From Streptomyces sp. NBC_01116 (GTDB lineage Bacteria; Actinomycetota; Actinomycetes; Streptomycetales; Streptomycetaceae), in assembly GCF_041435495.1 (NCBI RefSeq), contig NZ_CP108644.1, positions 5,751,501-5,815,500 of the forward strand: a stretch of 64,000 nt of DNA, read 5' to 3'. Below the pieces are notes generated by a model. It did not search any database. It worked only from the letters and a program-made list of their open reading frames with translations, and was not told the origin of the DNA. This document shows positions 8,227 through 16,948 of the stretch, piece after piece; position 1 is the first letter of the stretch, and each line of letters starts with the position of its first letter. Position numbers and translations under genes: made by a program.

Positions 8227-8787
8227 TCAGCGGTCGCCTTCGTCACTCTCGGCCGGGAAGCGCCCCTGCCGGTCCTCCAGGTCCCTCACCATGTCCTGGA
8301 GCTCCGAGCGGATCCAGTCCCGGGTGGCGACCTCGCCCAGGCCCATGCGCAGCGCCGCGATCTCCCGCGTCAGGTACTCGGTGTCGGCGATGGAGCGCTC
8401 GTTCTGCTTGCGGTCCTGCTCGTGCGTGACCCGGTCGCGGTCGTCCTGACGGTTCTGCGCCAGGAGGATCAGCGGCGCGGCGTAGGAGGCCTGGAGCGAC
8501 AGCATCAGCGTCAGGAAGATGAACGGGTACTGGTCGAAGCGCAGGTCCTCGGGCGCGAAGATGTTCCAGAGCACCCAGACGATGATGATCAGCGTCATCC
8601 AGACGATGAACCGCCCGGTCCCCAGGAACCGCGCGATCCGCTCCGAGAACCGGCCGAACGCCTCCGGGTCGTACTCCGGCAGCAGCCGCCGGCGCGGGTC
8701 CTTCGGCTGGTCCAGCCGGGTGCGCGGGGGCCGCACCAGGCCCGAGGCGCCGGTCGACGCCGCCTTCGCCCGCTCATCGCCCGCCAT
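8227..8787 (-). CDS. DUF1003 family membrane protein
   Basis: A 186-aa protein with two membrane helices: FIVWMTLIIIVWVLWNIF at about residues 59-77, and a second at about 88-110 ending in APLILLAQNRQDDRDR. A charged coiled-coil-like C-terminus follows. The APLILLAQNRQ..RDR signature is typical of DUF1003. The function is unknown. It is translationally coupled to the MgtE-N/CBS gene by a 14-base overlap, and this pairing is conserved in actinobacteria. Confidence 0.85.
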   Translation of the reverse strand: MAGDERAKAASTGASGLVRPPRTRLDQPKDPRRRLLPEYDPEAFGRFSERIARFLGTGRFIVWMTLIIIVWVLWNIFAPEDLRFDQYPFIFLTLMLSLQASYAAPLILLAQNRQDDRDRVTHEQDRKQNERSIADTEYLTREIAALRMGLGEVATRDWIRSELQDMVRDLEDRQGRFPAESDEGDR

Positions 8788-10063
8788 GACCGATCCCCTC
8801 CTCCCCGTGCAGATCCGTCTCGCGCCAGTCGTCCGGCAGCAGGTGGTCCAGGACGTCGTCCACGGTCACCGCGCCCAGCAGCGAACCGGTCTCGTCCACG
8901 ACGGGCACCGAGACCATGTTGTACGCGGCGAGATAGCTGGTGACCGTCGGCAGCGGGGTGTCCGGCGACAGCGGCACCAGGTCGCTGTCGACGATCGAGC
9001 TGACCAGGGTGAACGGCGGGTCGCGCAGCAGCCGCTGGAAGTGCACCGTGCCCAGGTACTTCCCGGTCGGGGTGTCGTCGGGCGAGCGGCACACGTACAC
9101 CTGCGCGGCGAGCGCCGGGGACAGGTCCGCCTGCCGTACGCGGGCCAGCGCGTCGGCCACCGTCGCGTCGGGCAGCAGCACGATCGGCTCGGTCGTCATC
9201 AGACCGCCCGCCGTCCGCTCCTCGTACGACATCAGACGGCGGACGTCGGCGGCGTCGTCCGGCCGCATCAGCGCCAGCAGCCGCTCCTTGTCCTCCTCCG
9301 GCAGCTCGGACAGCAGGTCGGCCGCGTCGTCGGGGTCCATCGCCTCCAGGACGTCGGCGGCCCGCTCCTCGGCGAGCTTGCCGATGATCTCCACCTGGTC
9401 GTCCTCGGGCAGCTCCTCCAGCACGTCGGCGAGCCGGTCGTCGTCCAGGGCGGCGGCGACCTCCGCCCGGCGTTTCGGCGAGAGGTGGTGCAGGGCGTTC
9501 GCCACGTCGGTGGGCCGCAGCCGCTCGAACGTGGCGACCAGGCTCTCCGCGCCCTGGCCGTGCTCGTCCAGCGAGAAGCCGCTGACCGCCGACCACTCCA
9601 CCGTCAGGGTCTCGCCCTTGCGGCGCAGCGCCCCGCCGCGCCCCTTGCGGACGAAGTACTTGTCGATCTCCCAGTCGCGGCGGGCCGGCAGCTGCTGGAT
9701 GGCCACGTCCAGGACGGTGACCTCCTCACCTTCCTCGCCGTGGCCCTCCACCAGCCGCACCCGCCGGTCCAGGAACTCGCCGAGGACGAGACGTTCGGTG
9801 GGCCGCTGTTCGAAGCGCCGCATGTTGACGACGCCGGTGGTGATGACCTGGCCGGACTCGACGCCCGTCACCCGGGTCATCGGCAGGAAGATCCGCCGGC
9901 GGCTGATCACCTCGACCACCAGGCCCAGGATGCGCGGCGGACGGCCGCCGACCCGCAGCATCGCCACCAGGTCGCGGACCCGGCCGACCTGGTCCCCGTT
10001 CGGGTCGAAAACGGGTACACCGGACAGGTGCGAGACGAAGACCCTGGGGGTGACTGCCGCCAT
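8774..10063 (-). CDS. MgtE N-terminal domain / CBS-domain protein (no channel domain)
   Basis: A 429-aa cytosolic protein. It has a PRC-barrel-like N-terminus (RVFVSHLSGVPVFDPNGDQ), then the MgtE intracellular N domain with repeated DDRLADVLEELPEDDQVEI-type helices, then two CBS domains (TEPIVLLPDATVADALARV and AAYNMVSVPVVDETGSLLG). The transmembrane Mg2+ channel domain of true MgtE is absent. It therefore probably senses Mg2+ or nucleotide rather than transporting. AAGGAGG lies 7 bases before ATG 10063, settling the start; the longer frame to 10228 is not needed. It forms a short operon with the DUF1003 gene and possibly mrp. Confidence 0.85.
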   Translation of the reverse strand: MAAVTPRVFVSHLSGVPVFDPNGDQVGRVRDLVAMLRVGGRPPRILGLVVEVISRRRIFLPMTRVTGVESGQVITTGVVNMRRFEQRPTERLVLGEFLDRRVRLVEGHGEEGEEVTVLDVAIQQLPARRDWEIDKYFVRKGRGGALRRKGETLTVEWSAVSGFSLDEHGQGAESLVATFERLRPTDVANALHHLSPKRRAEVAAALDDDRLADVLEELPEDDQVEIIGKLAEERAADVLEAMDPDDAADLLSELPEEDKERLLALMRPDDAADVRRLMSYEERTAGGLMTTEPIVLLPDATVADALARVRQADLSPALAAQVYVCRSPDDTPTGKYLGTVHFQRLLRDPPFTLVSSIVDSDLVPLSPDTPLPTVTSYLAAYNMVSVPVVDETGSLLGAVTVDDVLDHLLPDDWRETDLHGEEGIGHGGR

Positions 10064-10308
10064 CCTCGGCCTCCTTCGTCCGTCCGTGTCCACCGTGCCG
10101 TCACGTTCCGCGGGAAGGCCCGCGTCCGCCCGTCCCGGCCCGCCGCCGCGGACCAGCGGGTTTCGCCGGTACGCCGGGATCAGGCTAGCCCGTAACCCCG
10201 CTCCGCGCCCCGGCGGACCCGTCCGCACGGCTGGCTGCCGGACGGTGCGCGCCGCCCGGGTACGCTGCCGTCTGCCACCCCCGATCGCCGTTGAGAGGCA
10301 GTGCGCCC

Positions 10309-11079
10309 GTGACCTCTTCCGCCCCGGCCGTGCGGAACCACCGCCGGACCGCCCTCGCTCTCGTGCTGTGCGGAGGGCTCACCGCGGCCCTGGCCGCCTG
10401 CGGCACGGAGGAGGACCCGGACAAGGGGACCAACGGCGTCGCCAGACTCCCGGCCGCCGAGATCGACGAGAAGGCCAGAGCGGCGGCCGGAGCGGCGAGC
10501 GCCGTACGCCTGTCGGGCACGCTCGTCAGCAAGGGCGGCACCTACCGGCTGGAGATGCAGCTCAACGCGGAGGGCGGCATGGGCTCGGTGACCTCCAAGA
10601 AGCAGAGCTTCGCCCTGCTGCGGGTCGACGACGAGCTCTATCTGAAGGCGCCCGCCGCGTTCTGGACCCACGAGGAGAGCGGCGTCGGCGAGGGCGGGTC
10701 CTCCGACGTGGCGGCCGCCGACAAGCTCGGCGGCAAGTACGTGAAGGTCCCCGAGGACGACCCGAGCTACCGCCAGCTGCGCGGCTTCACCGACAAGAAG
10801 GTCCTGCTCGACGGGCTCCTCGCGCTGAACGGAAAGGTCAACAAGGGCGGCCGGGACACGGTCGCCGGGCACCGCACCATCCAGATCCTGGGCGGCAAGG
10901 GCGAGGGCGGGGCGTTCGACGTATCGCTGGAGGACCAGCCGTATCCGGTCCGGGTGGCCCGGGGCGGCGGCGGGGGCACGGTCACCCTGGCCGACTGGGG
11001 GCAGGCCTTCCCCCTGGAGGTGCCCGAGGAGGACGACACCGTCGACTACGGCGGCCAGCTCCCCAAGTCCTCCGGCTGA
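10309..11079 (+). CDS. Secreted lipoprotein, LppX/LprG-like
   Basis: A 256-aa lipoprotein. An Arg-containing n-region and hydrophobic stretch end in lipobox L-A-A-C with Cys31. The mature part has ASAVRLSGTLVSKGGTYRLE and a LRVDDELYLKAPAAFW strand pattern, resembling the LppX_LprAFG beta-fold. That fold binds or moves hydrophobic ligands at the membrane surface. The family assignment is by pattern only. GTG 10309 was chosen with GAGAGG upstream; TTG 10291 is possible. A TACGCT -10 candidate is at 10261-10266. Confidence 0.78.
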   Translation: MTSSAPAVRNHRRTALALVLCGGLTAALAACGTEEDPDKGTNGVARLPAAEIDEKARAAAGAASAVRLSGTLVSKGGTYRLEMQLNAEGGMGSVTSKKQSFALLRVDDELYLKAPAAFWTHEESGVGEGGSSDVAAADKLGGKYVKVPEDDPSYRQLRGFTDKKVLLDGLLALNGKVNKGGRDTVAGHRTIQILGGKGEGGAFDVSLEDQPYPVRVARGGGGGTVTLADWGQAFPLEVPEEDDTVDYGGQLPKSSG

Positions 11080-11099
11080 GCCGGGACGGGGCCGCCGGC

Positions 11100-11636
11100 T
11101 CAGCGCTTCCCGCGCCGCTTCAGCAGCAGCCGGGGGAGCGCCGCCGGGGCGGGCCGCCGGGTGGTGGCCCCGGTCGGCAGGGGGACGGCCGCCAGCGAGG
11201 TGTCCGGCAGCGCGGTGCTGACGGTGTCCGGCGTCAGCCGCACCACGGTGCACTCGCGCGCCCACCGCTCCGTCATCGACTCGGCGTCCGGCGCGTTCAG
11301 CCGCTTGCCCTTCAGCTCGGCGACCGCCGCCTCCCACTCCTCGGAGCGCGGCGGGAGGAGACGTACCGCCGCGGTCCAGGCGACGATCCGGCCGCCCTTG
11401 TCCTTGCTGCGTACGGTCACCTCGGCGCGGCCGCCGTCGGCCAGGCCCTCGGGCAGCGGCTGCTCGCCCCGGCCGCCGCCGACCAGGTGTGCCGCGCCGT
11501 CGTGCCAGACGTGCCAGACGGCACGGGCCGGCCCGTCGCCCCGCACCCAGACGAGGCCGGACTTCTTCGTGGCCTCCTCGACGAGGGCCCTCTCCAGCAG
11601 GGCGGCGGCGGTATCGGGCGCGGCGGCGTCAGTCAT
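11100..11636 (-). CDS. Conserved hypothetical protein (178 aa)
   Basis: A soluble 178-aa protein. A central segment (GLVWVRGDGPARAVWHVWHD, then TVRSKDKGGRIVAWTAAVRL) resembles a small beta-barrel such as the pyridoxamine-5-phosphate-oxidase-like split barrel. I cannot confirm a cofactor site. The C-terminus is basic (LPRLLLKRRGKR). GC3 bias supports coding. It ends head-to-head with the lipoprotein gene and shares no operon. Confidence 0.7.
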   Translation of the reverse strand: MTDAAAPDTAAALLERALVEEATKKSGLVWVRGDGPARAVWHVWHDGAAHLVGGGRGEQPLPEGLADGGRAEVTVRSKDKGGRIVAWTAAVRLLPPRSEEWEAAVAELKGKRLNAPDAESMTERWARECTVVRLTPDTVSTALPDTSLAAVPLPTGATTRRPAPAALPRLLLKRRGKR

Positions 11637-11685
11637 GGGCGCGAGCTTAGACCGGTCGGTCCCGCCCGGCGTCCGGCGCGGGCGC

Positions 11686-12813
11686 TCAGAGCCAGCCGTT
11701 GCGCTTGAGGATGCGGTGGATGGAGAAACAGACCGCCCCGATGACGCCGAGCACCAGCGGATAGCCGTACTTCCACTGCAACTCGGGCATGTGGTCGAAG
11801 TTCATGCCGTAGACGCCGCAGATCATCGTCGGCACGGCGATGATCGCCGCCCAGGAGGTGATCTTGCGCATGTCCTCGTTCTGCGTGACGGTCGCCTGCG
11901 CCAGATTGGCCTGGAGGATCGAGTTCAGCAGTTCGTCGAAGCCGAGGACCTCCTCCTGGACCCGGGCGAGGTGGTCGGCGACGTCGCGGAAGTACTTCTG
12001 GATGTCGGGGTCGATCAGCCGCATCGGACGCTCGCTCAGCAGCTGCATCGGCCGCAGCAGCGGCGAGACGGCCCGCTTGAACTCCAGCACCTCGCGCTTG
12101 AGCTGGTAGATCCGGCCCGCGTCCGAACCGCGCGGGCTGCCCTTGGCCGGGGTGGAGAAGACGTCGATCTCCACCTCGTCGATGTCGTCCTGCACGGCCT
12201 CGGCCACCGCGATGTACCCGTCGACCACATGGTCGGCGATGGCGTGCAGCACGGCGGAGGGGCCCTTGGCGAGCAGTTCCGGATCGTCCTGGAGGCGGTG
12301 GCGCAGGGCGCGCAGGGAGCCCTGGCCGCCGTGCCGGACGGTGATGACGAAGTCCCGGCCGGTGAAGCACATCACCTCGCCGGTCTCCACGACCTCGCTG
12401 GTCGCGGTCAGTTCGGCGTGCTCCACGTAGTGGATCGTCTTGAAGACGGTGAACAGCGTGTCGTCGTAACGCTCCAGCTTGGGCCGCTGGTGGGCGTGGA
12501 CGGCGTCCTCGACGGCCAGCGGGTGCAGCCCGAACTCCCGGGCGATGCCCGCGAACTCGGCCTCGGTAGGCTCGTGCAGACCGATCCACGCGAAGCCGCC
12601 CTCCTCCCGCACCTGGAGCATGGCCTCGTGCGGCGTCGGGGCCGCGGGCGTCGCCAGCCGGCGGCCGTCGCGGTAGACGGCGCAGTCGACGACGGCGCTG
12701 GAGGCGGACGGGTCGCGCGTGGAGTCGTACGCGCTGTAGGGGGCGCTGTTCTTACGGAGGGACGGGCGCAGGGACGGGCGCACGGCGGCGCGCAGGTCAC
12801 GGATCATCGACAT
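11686..12813 (-). CDS. corA: Magnesium/cobalt transporter CorA
   Basis: A 375-aa CorA channel. A large cytosolic N-terminal funnel domain (residues about 40-310) is followed by two C-terminal transmembrane helices. The signature YGMNF (VYGMNFDHMPEL) forms the pore entry loop, and the end is HRILKRNGWL. The protein forms pentamers that let Mg2+ enter and close at high cytosolic Mg2+. AAGGAG lies 7 bases before ATG 12813, fixing the start. The long 5' region contains a perfect 18-bp palindrome and other inverted repeats. Its distance from the MgtE-N/CBS gene matches the broad mycobacterial order. Confidence 0.93.
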   Translation of the reverse strand: MSMIRDLRAAVRPSLRPSLRKNSAPYSAYDSTRDPSASSAVVDCAVYRDGRRLATPAAPTPHEAMLQVREEGGFAWIGLHEPTEAEFAGIAREFGLHPLAVEDAVHAHQRPKLERYDDTLFTVFKTIHYVEHAELTATSEVVETGEVMCFTGRDFVITVRHGGQGSLRALRHRLQDDPELLAKGPSAVLHAIADHVVDGYIAVAEAVQDDIDEVEIDVFSTPAKGSPRGSDAGRIYQLKREVLEFKRAVSPLLRPMQLLSERPMRLIDPDIQKYFRDVADHLARVQEEVLGFDELLNSILQANLAQATVTQNEDMRKITSWAAIIAVPTMICGVYGMNFDHMPELQWKYGYPLVLGVIGAVCFSIHRILKRNGWL

Positions 12814-12867
12814 GGCTGGCTCCTTCACGGAGGGCCGTCGGCGAGGGCGTGGAACAGCCCGGAACGA

Positions 12868-12885
12868 GGACGTGAGCTCACGTCC
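12868..12885. promoter_or_regulatory. Perfect 18-bp palindrome in the corA 5' region
   Basis: GGACGTGAGCTCACGTCC equals its own reverse complement. It lies 55-72 bases upstream of the corA start. It could be a dimeric repressor operator or a leader hairpin. Confidence 0.6.
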
Positions 12886-13225
12886 GCAAAGCGGGCGGCA
12901 CCGCGCGGGCGCGATGACGGCGTTCGCTACAGACAGGCAAAAACGAAGGGCTCTTCCGTCGCGCGAACTGCTGTCGAGGAGTCATCCGGACACGACGGCG
13001 ATGTCGGCACCGGGCGACCGACGAGGCGTCGGATCAACGGGAAACGCGAGGCGCGGAAGAGCGGTTGGTACTGCACGGTCGACTTGGATCCATAGCAGTC
13101 CCCACCTCCTCCGGCCGGTCCCCCGTGGGGGACGACGTGTCGTCGGGACGAAGAAGAGCGACGCTTCTGCGTGCTGTCCCGACCGGCGGTCAGGCTATCA
13201 GCCACCCGAGGCCCAATCCCGTACT

Positions 13226-13252
13226 TTGCCCATTCCCTACGCGATCTATGCT
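13226..13252 (+). promoter_or_regulatory. Candidate leaderless promoter
   Basis: TTGCCC (13226-13231), a 15-base spacer and TATGCT (13247-13252) end 6 bases before the ATG at 13259. The first transcribed base would be the A of the start codon. No ribosome-binding site precedes the gene. Confidence 0.5.
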
Positions 13253-13258
13253 CGCGGC

Positions 13259-13843
13259 ATGGCAGAAATTCTCGCTCTGGTCGAGGCCCGGCTCGTCTCC
13301 GCCCTCGGGGAACCGGACGCCCGCGCCGACGTCACGTTCCTGGGCACCGACCGCATCGAGGTGCTGCGCTTCCTCGACGGCGACGTGGTGCGCTACGCGA
13401 CGCTCGGCATGTCCGGTCAGCCGATGGCCGACCCCACCTCCCCGCTCGCCGACCCGGTGAAGGGCCCCCGCGCCGAGCTGGTCCTGTCCGTACGGGGCGG
13501 GCTCGCCGACACCGACCAGGTGCTGCGCCCGCTCGCCGTGCTGGCCGCGTCCCCGCAGGTCGAGGGGTTGATCGTGGCCGCCGGCGCCTCGCTGGACCTG
13601 GGGGAGCCGCTGTGGACCGGGGCGCCGTTCACCTCGGTGCTGGTCGCGGAGTCCGGCGGTCTGGTGGAGGACCTGGAGCTGGACGAGCCGATGGACCCGG
13701 TGCGCTTCCTGCCGCTGCTGCCGATGACGCGCAACGAGGCCGCCTGGAAGCGGGTGCGCGGCGCGCAGGAGCTCCAGGAGCGGTGGCTGACGCACGGTAC
13801 GGACCTGCGCGACCCGCTGCGCACGTCCGTACCGCTGGACTGA
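13259..13843 (+). CDS. Suppressor-of-fused (SUFU)-like domain protein
   Basis: A 194-aa soluble protein with the bacterial SUFU-domain pattern: an N-terminal helix, a VLRFLDGDVVRYATLGMSGQ strand pair, GPRAELVLSVRGG, and the C-terminal FLPLLPMTRNEAAWKRVRGA motif. In bacteria these proteins are often immunity-like or of unknown function. No toxin partner is next to it. The ATG at 13259 has no Shine-Dalgarno site but a well-placed -10 element, so it is probably translated from a leaderless mRNA. Confidence 0.8.
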   Translation: MAEILALVEARLVSALGEPDARADVTFLGTDRIEVLRFLDGDVVRYATLGMSGQPMADPTSPLADPVKGPRAELVLSVRGGLADTDQVLRPLAVLAASPQVEGLIVAAGASLDLGEPLWTGAPFTSVLVAESGGLVEDLELDEPMDPVRFLPLLPMTRNEAAWKRVRGAQELQERWLTHGTDLRDPLRTSVPLD

Positions 13844-13877
13844 CCGGCTGCGCGTGGTCGTACCGCCGGCCCGACGG

Positions 13878-15116
13878 TCAGTCGGCGAAGACCGCCACGC
13901 CGTCCTCACGCGCGTGGACCGGCTCCAGCTCCTCGGCCTCGTGGGTCAGCGCCGTACGCCGTACGCCCACGACCGCCGCTCCGACGAGGGCGGCGAGCGC
14001 GGCCACCACGAACGGGATGTGGACGTCGGTCCACTCCTCGATCTTCGGGGCGAGGAAGGGGGCGGCCGCCGCCGCGAACCAGCGGACGAAGTTGTATCCG
14101 GCGCTCGCCACCGGTCGCGGTGCGTCCGAGACCCCGAGGGCCAGTTCGGTGAAGACGGTGTTGTTCATGCCGATGAACGCGCCGGAGACGATCGTGGCGA
14201 CGACGGCCGTGCCGTGGCTGCCGTATCCGAGGACCAGCAGGTCGGCGGCGAGCAGCACCAGGGAGGCGCCCAGCACCTTCAGCGAGCCGAAGCGGCGCTG
14301 GAGACGCGGGGCGACCAGCACGGAGAAGACGGCCAGCAGCAGGCCCCAGGCGAAGAAGACCGCGCCGGACCTGTACGGGGTCATGTCCAGCACGAACGGT
14401 GTGAAGGCCAGGATCGTGAAGAACGCGTAGTTGTAGAAGAACGCCGAGGCCGCGACCGAGGCCAGCCCGCCGTGCCCCAGCGCCTTCACCGGGTCGAGCA
14501 GTGATGTCCTGCGCGCGGGCTTCGGCTGCTCCTTGAGGAACGCGGCGATGCAGAGGAAGCCGATCGCCATCAGCACCGCCGTGCCGAAGAAGGGGTAGCG
14601 CCAGCTGGCGTCCCCGAGCAGCGCGCCGAGCAGCGGCCCGCACGCCATGCCGAGGCCGAGCGCCGACTCGTACAGCAGGATCGCCGCCGCGCTGCCGCCC
14701 GCCGCCGCCCCGACGATCACCGCGAGGGCGGTGGAGACGAACAGCGCGTTGCCCAGGCCCCAGCCGGCCCGGAAGCCGACCAGTTCGGCGACGGAGGACG
14801 AGGTGCCGGAGAGCGCGGCGAAGACGATCACGAGGGCGAGGCCGGCCAGCAGGGTCCTGCGGCCGCCGATGCGGCTGGAGACGAAGCCGGTGACCAGCAT
14901 CGCGAAGGCGGTGATCAGGAAGTACGAGGTGAACAGCAGCGACACCTGGCTCGCCGAGGCGTCCAGCCCCTGGGCGATGGACGGCAGGATCGGGTCCACC
15001 AGGCCGATGCCCATGAAGGCCACCACCGAGGCGCCCGCCGTGGCCCAGACGGCCTTCGGCTGGCGCAGGATGCCGCCTCCCGTCGCTCCTTCGTCGAACG
15101 GATCCTCTCCCTGCAT
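13878..15116 (-). CDS. MFS transporter, iron-box-regulated efflux candidate
   Basis: A 412-aa major facilitator with about 12 transmembrane helices. The loop 2-3 signature region reads FVSSRIGGRRTLLAG. A cytosolic central loop (KEQPKPARRTSLLDPVKALG) separates the two halves. It has the size and features of drug/metabolite exporters. A GGAG site precedes the ATG. The promoter region contains an iron box lying between the -35 and -10 elements. Expression is therefore expected to rise on iron starvation, which suggests siderophore or metallophore export. The substrate itself cannot be read from sequence. Confidence 0.85.
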   Translation of the reverse strand: MQGEDPFDEGATGGGILRQPKAVWATAGASVVAFMGIGLVDPILPSIAQGLDASASQVSLLFTSYFLITAFAMLVTGFVSSRIGGRRTLLAGLALVIVFAALSGTSSSVAELVGFRAGWGLGNALFVSTALAVIVGAAAGGSAAAILLYESALGLGMACGPLLGALLGDASWRYPFFGTAVLMAIGFLCIAAFLKEQPKPARRTSLLDPVKALGHGGLASVAASAFFYNYAFFTILAFTPFVLDMTPYRSGAVFFAWGLLLAVFSVLVAPRLQRRFGSLKVLGASLVLLAADLLVLGYGSHGTAVVATIVSGAFIGMNNTVFTELALGVSDAPRPVASAGYNFVRWFAAAAAPFLAPKIEEWTDVHIPFVVAALAALVGAAVVGVRRTALTHEAEELEPVHAREDGVAVFAD

Positions 15117-15178
15117 GGGTCTCTCCTTCTCCTCCGGCGTCTCCGGAGGTCTTCGCTCCGGATCGATGCGTTATGCAC

Positions 15179-15208
15179 AGAATAAGTTAGGCAAGCTAAT
15201 GAGTGCAA
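15179..15208 (-). promoter_or_regulatory. Promoter with overlapping iron box (DmdR/IdeR-type)
   Basis: On the minus strand, TTGCAC (15208-15203) and TATTCT (15184-15179) are separated by 18 bases. The spacer contains TTAGGCAAGCTAA (plus strand 15187-15199), close to the TTAGGTTAGGCT-ACCTAA consensus bound by actinobacterial DtxR-family iron repressors. That position would block RNA polymerase when iron is plentiful. Confidence 0.65.
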
Positions 15209-15296
15209 GCTACACCTATTTTCCCCGGTCAGGGCCACGCTGCGGACGGGTGATCGTCCTTGACGCGAGGACCGGCGGGGAGGACGGTGGGTCCCT

Positions 15297-15974
15297 ATGA
15301 GGGGCGAACCCAGTTGCCCGAAGTGCGGTGGCCGGGTCAGGGCGCCCGGTCTCTTCGCCGATGCCTGGCAGTGCTCCGCGCACGGCCAGGTCCATCCGAT
15401 GCAGCCGGTCATCCCGCCGAGCGTCGAAGGTCTCGGCGTCGTGGTGCACCGCGCCCAGGTCCCCGTCTGGATGCCCTGGCCGCTCCCCGTGGGCTGGCTG
15501 TTCACCGGGGTCGCCAGCGCGGGCGACGACCGCAGCGGCGGCCGCGCGAGCGCCCTGGCCTGCTCCGGGCCCGGACCGCTGGGCGGGATGGGCGAGCTGC
15601 TGCTGGTCGCCGAGGAACTGGGCGTCGGGCTCGGCGCGCGGTACGCGGGAATCGACGGCCCTGACCCCGGTCCCCACCTGGACGTCGACTCCGCACCCGA
15701 CGCCAAGGTCCACGCCGCCGGCCGCCCCACCCCCCTCTGGCACGTCCGTAACGCTCCGCCCGACCGCGCCGTCTTCGCGGGCGAGGCGCGCGGGCTGTGG
15801 CTCTGGGCGATCCTGTGGCCCGAGCAGTCGGGGCTGCTGATGTACGACGAGCTGGTGCTGACCGACCTGCGGGACGCCGGAGGAGAGGTGGACCTCGTCC
15901 CCTGCGGTGCGCTCACCCCCCGCCTGCTCGCCGCACCCGAGGCGCCGCCACGGCAGGCGACGGGCGAGCGGTAG
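15297..15974 (+). CDS. DUF6758 family protein with N-terminal zinc ribbon
   Basis: A 225-aa soluble protein beginning MRGEPSCPKCGGRV, a C-x2-C zinc-knuckle start, with a further Cys near residue 28 (WQCSAHG). The rest, including LPVGWLFTGVASAGDDRSGG and GLWLWAILWPEQSGLLMYDE, matches the Streptomyces family now called DUF6758. The function is unknown. It has no membrane segments despite the Trp-rich stretch. Good GC3 bias supports coding. Confidence 0.8.
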   Translation: MRGEPSCPKCGGRVRAPGLFADAWQCSAHGQVHPMQPVIPPSVEGLGVVVHRAQVPVWMPWPLPVGWLFTGVASAGDDRSGGRASALACSGPGPLGGMGELLLVAEELGVGLGARYAGIDGPDPGPHLDVDSAPDAKVHAAGRPTPLWHVRNAPPDRAVFAGEARGLWLWAILWPEQSGLLMYDELVLTDLRDAGGEVDLVPCGALTPRLLAAPEAPPRQATGER

Positions 15975-16072
15975 ATCACGCCGGACCGGGGGCGATCGCG
16001 ACCGGACGCCCGGCGCGCGGCGGTTATCCTTGAGCGGTCCCCGTCCGTCAGCGAGCCCCGGAGTCACGCGTC

Positions 16073-16948
16073 GTGCGCATCGACCTGCACACCCACTCCA
16101 CCGCTTCGGACGGCACGGACACCCCCGCCGAGCTGGTCGCGAACGCCGCCGCCGCGGGGCTGGACGTCGTCGCCCTCACCGACCACGACACCGTGGGCGG
16201 CCACAAGCAGGCCATCGACGCGCTGCCCGAAGGGCTCACCCTCGTCACCGGCGCCGAACTCTCCTGCCGCGTCGACGGCGTGAGCATGCACATGCTGGCC
16301 TACCTCTTCGACCCCGCCGACGCCGAGCTGGAGCGCGCCCGGGAACTCGTCCGCGACGACCGGGTGCCGCGCGCCCGGGAGATGGTCCGCAAGCTGCGCG
16401 CCCTCGACATCCCCATCACCTGGGAGCAGGTCGCCCGGATCGCCGGGGACGGTTCGGTCGGCCGCCCGCACGTCGCCGCCGCCCTCGTCGAACTCGGCGT
16501 CGTGCCCACCGTCTCCGACGCCTTCACGCCCGACTGGCTGGGCGACGGCGGCCGGGCGCACGCCGAGAAGCACGAGTTCGACCCCTTCGAGGCGGTCCGC
16601 CTGGTGAAGGCGGCGGGCGGGGTCACCGTCTTCGCCCACCCGGCCGCCGTGAAACGCGGCGCGGTGGTCCCCGAGTCCACCATCGCCGCGCTCGCCGAGG
16701 CCGGCCTCGACGGCGTCGAGGTCGACCACCTGGACCACGACGAGCCCACCCGCGCCCGACTGCGCGGCCTCGCCCGCGAACTGGGGCTGCTCACGACCGG
16801 CTCCAGCGACTACCACGGCAGCCGGAAGCCCGTCGAGCTCGGCGCGTGCACCACCGACCCCGAGATCTACGGCGAGATCACCCGGCGCGCCACGGGAGCC
16901 TTCCCGGTGCCGGGCGCCGGCGGAGCCGGTCCCCGACAGGGCCTCTGA
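16073..16948 (+). CDS. PHP-domain phosphoesterase (TrpH/RNase AM-like)
   Basis: A 291-aa PHP-domain hydrolase. The metal-binding signature is complete: HTHST at the N-terminus (His6 and His8), ALTDHDTVGG, GAELSCR, FAHPAAVKRG, and GSSDYHGSRKP near the C-terminus. Its length fits the YciV/TrpH group, which removes 5'-nucleotides or hydrolyses 3',5'-bisphosphates. The exact substrate is unproven. It starts at GTG 16073 and is followed by a separately transcribed marC-like gene. Confidence 0.88.
   Translation: MRIDLHTHSTASDGTDTPAELVANAAAAGLDVVALTDHDTVGGHKQAIDALPEGLTLVTGAELSCRVDGVSMHMLAYLFDPADAELERARELVRDDRVPRAREMVRKLRALDIPITWEQVARIAGDGSVGRPHVAAALVELGVVPTVSDAFTPDWLGDGGRAHAEKHEFDPFEAVRLVKAAGGVTVFAHPAAVKRGAVVPESTIAALAEAGLDGVEVDHLDHDEPTRARLRGLARELGLLTTGSSDYHGSRKPVELGACTTDPEIYGEITRRATGAFPVPGAGGAGPRQGL

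Larger units (their letters stand above)
12814..13258. other. 445-bp divergent intergenic region with inverted repeats (corA leader)
   Basis: No convincing ORF is seen. Elements present are a perfect palindrome GGACGTGAGCTCACGTCC at 12868-12885, TCCCCC-GT-GGGGGA near 13119-13132, directly followed by GACGAC-GT-GTCGTC near 13132-13145, and a leaderless promoter for the right-hand gene at 13226-13252. As RNA, the 18-bp palindrome folds into a 7-bp hairpin with an AGCU loop, 55 nt before corA. I could not match the segment to the M-box consensus. Confidence 0.6.

Noticed and set aside
7032..8943. Plus-strand frames of about 400 codons opposite mrp and the DUF1003 gene
   Set aside because: Composition is His/Arg/Asp-rich without domains; the minus strand encodes the Mrp P-loop and DUF1003 motifs.
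12927..13205. 92-codon minus-strand frame in the corA upstream region
   Set aside because: Ser/Arg-rich with random third-position composition and no ribosome-binding site; the region is better explained as leader and promoter.
12814..13258. M-box (Mg2+) riboswitch upstream of corA
   Set aside because: The conserved M-box core words could not be found; only generic inverted repeats are present.
13259..13843. SUFU-like protein as immunity protein of a toxin system
   Set aside because: No toxin, polymorphic-tail or secretion gene is adjacent; both neighbours are unrelated transport genes.
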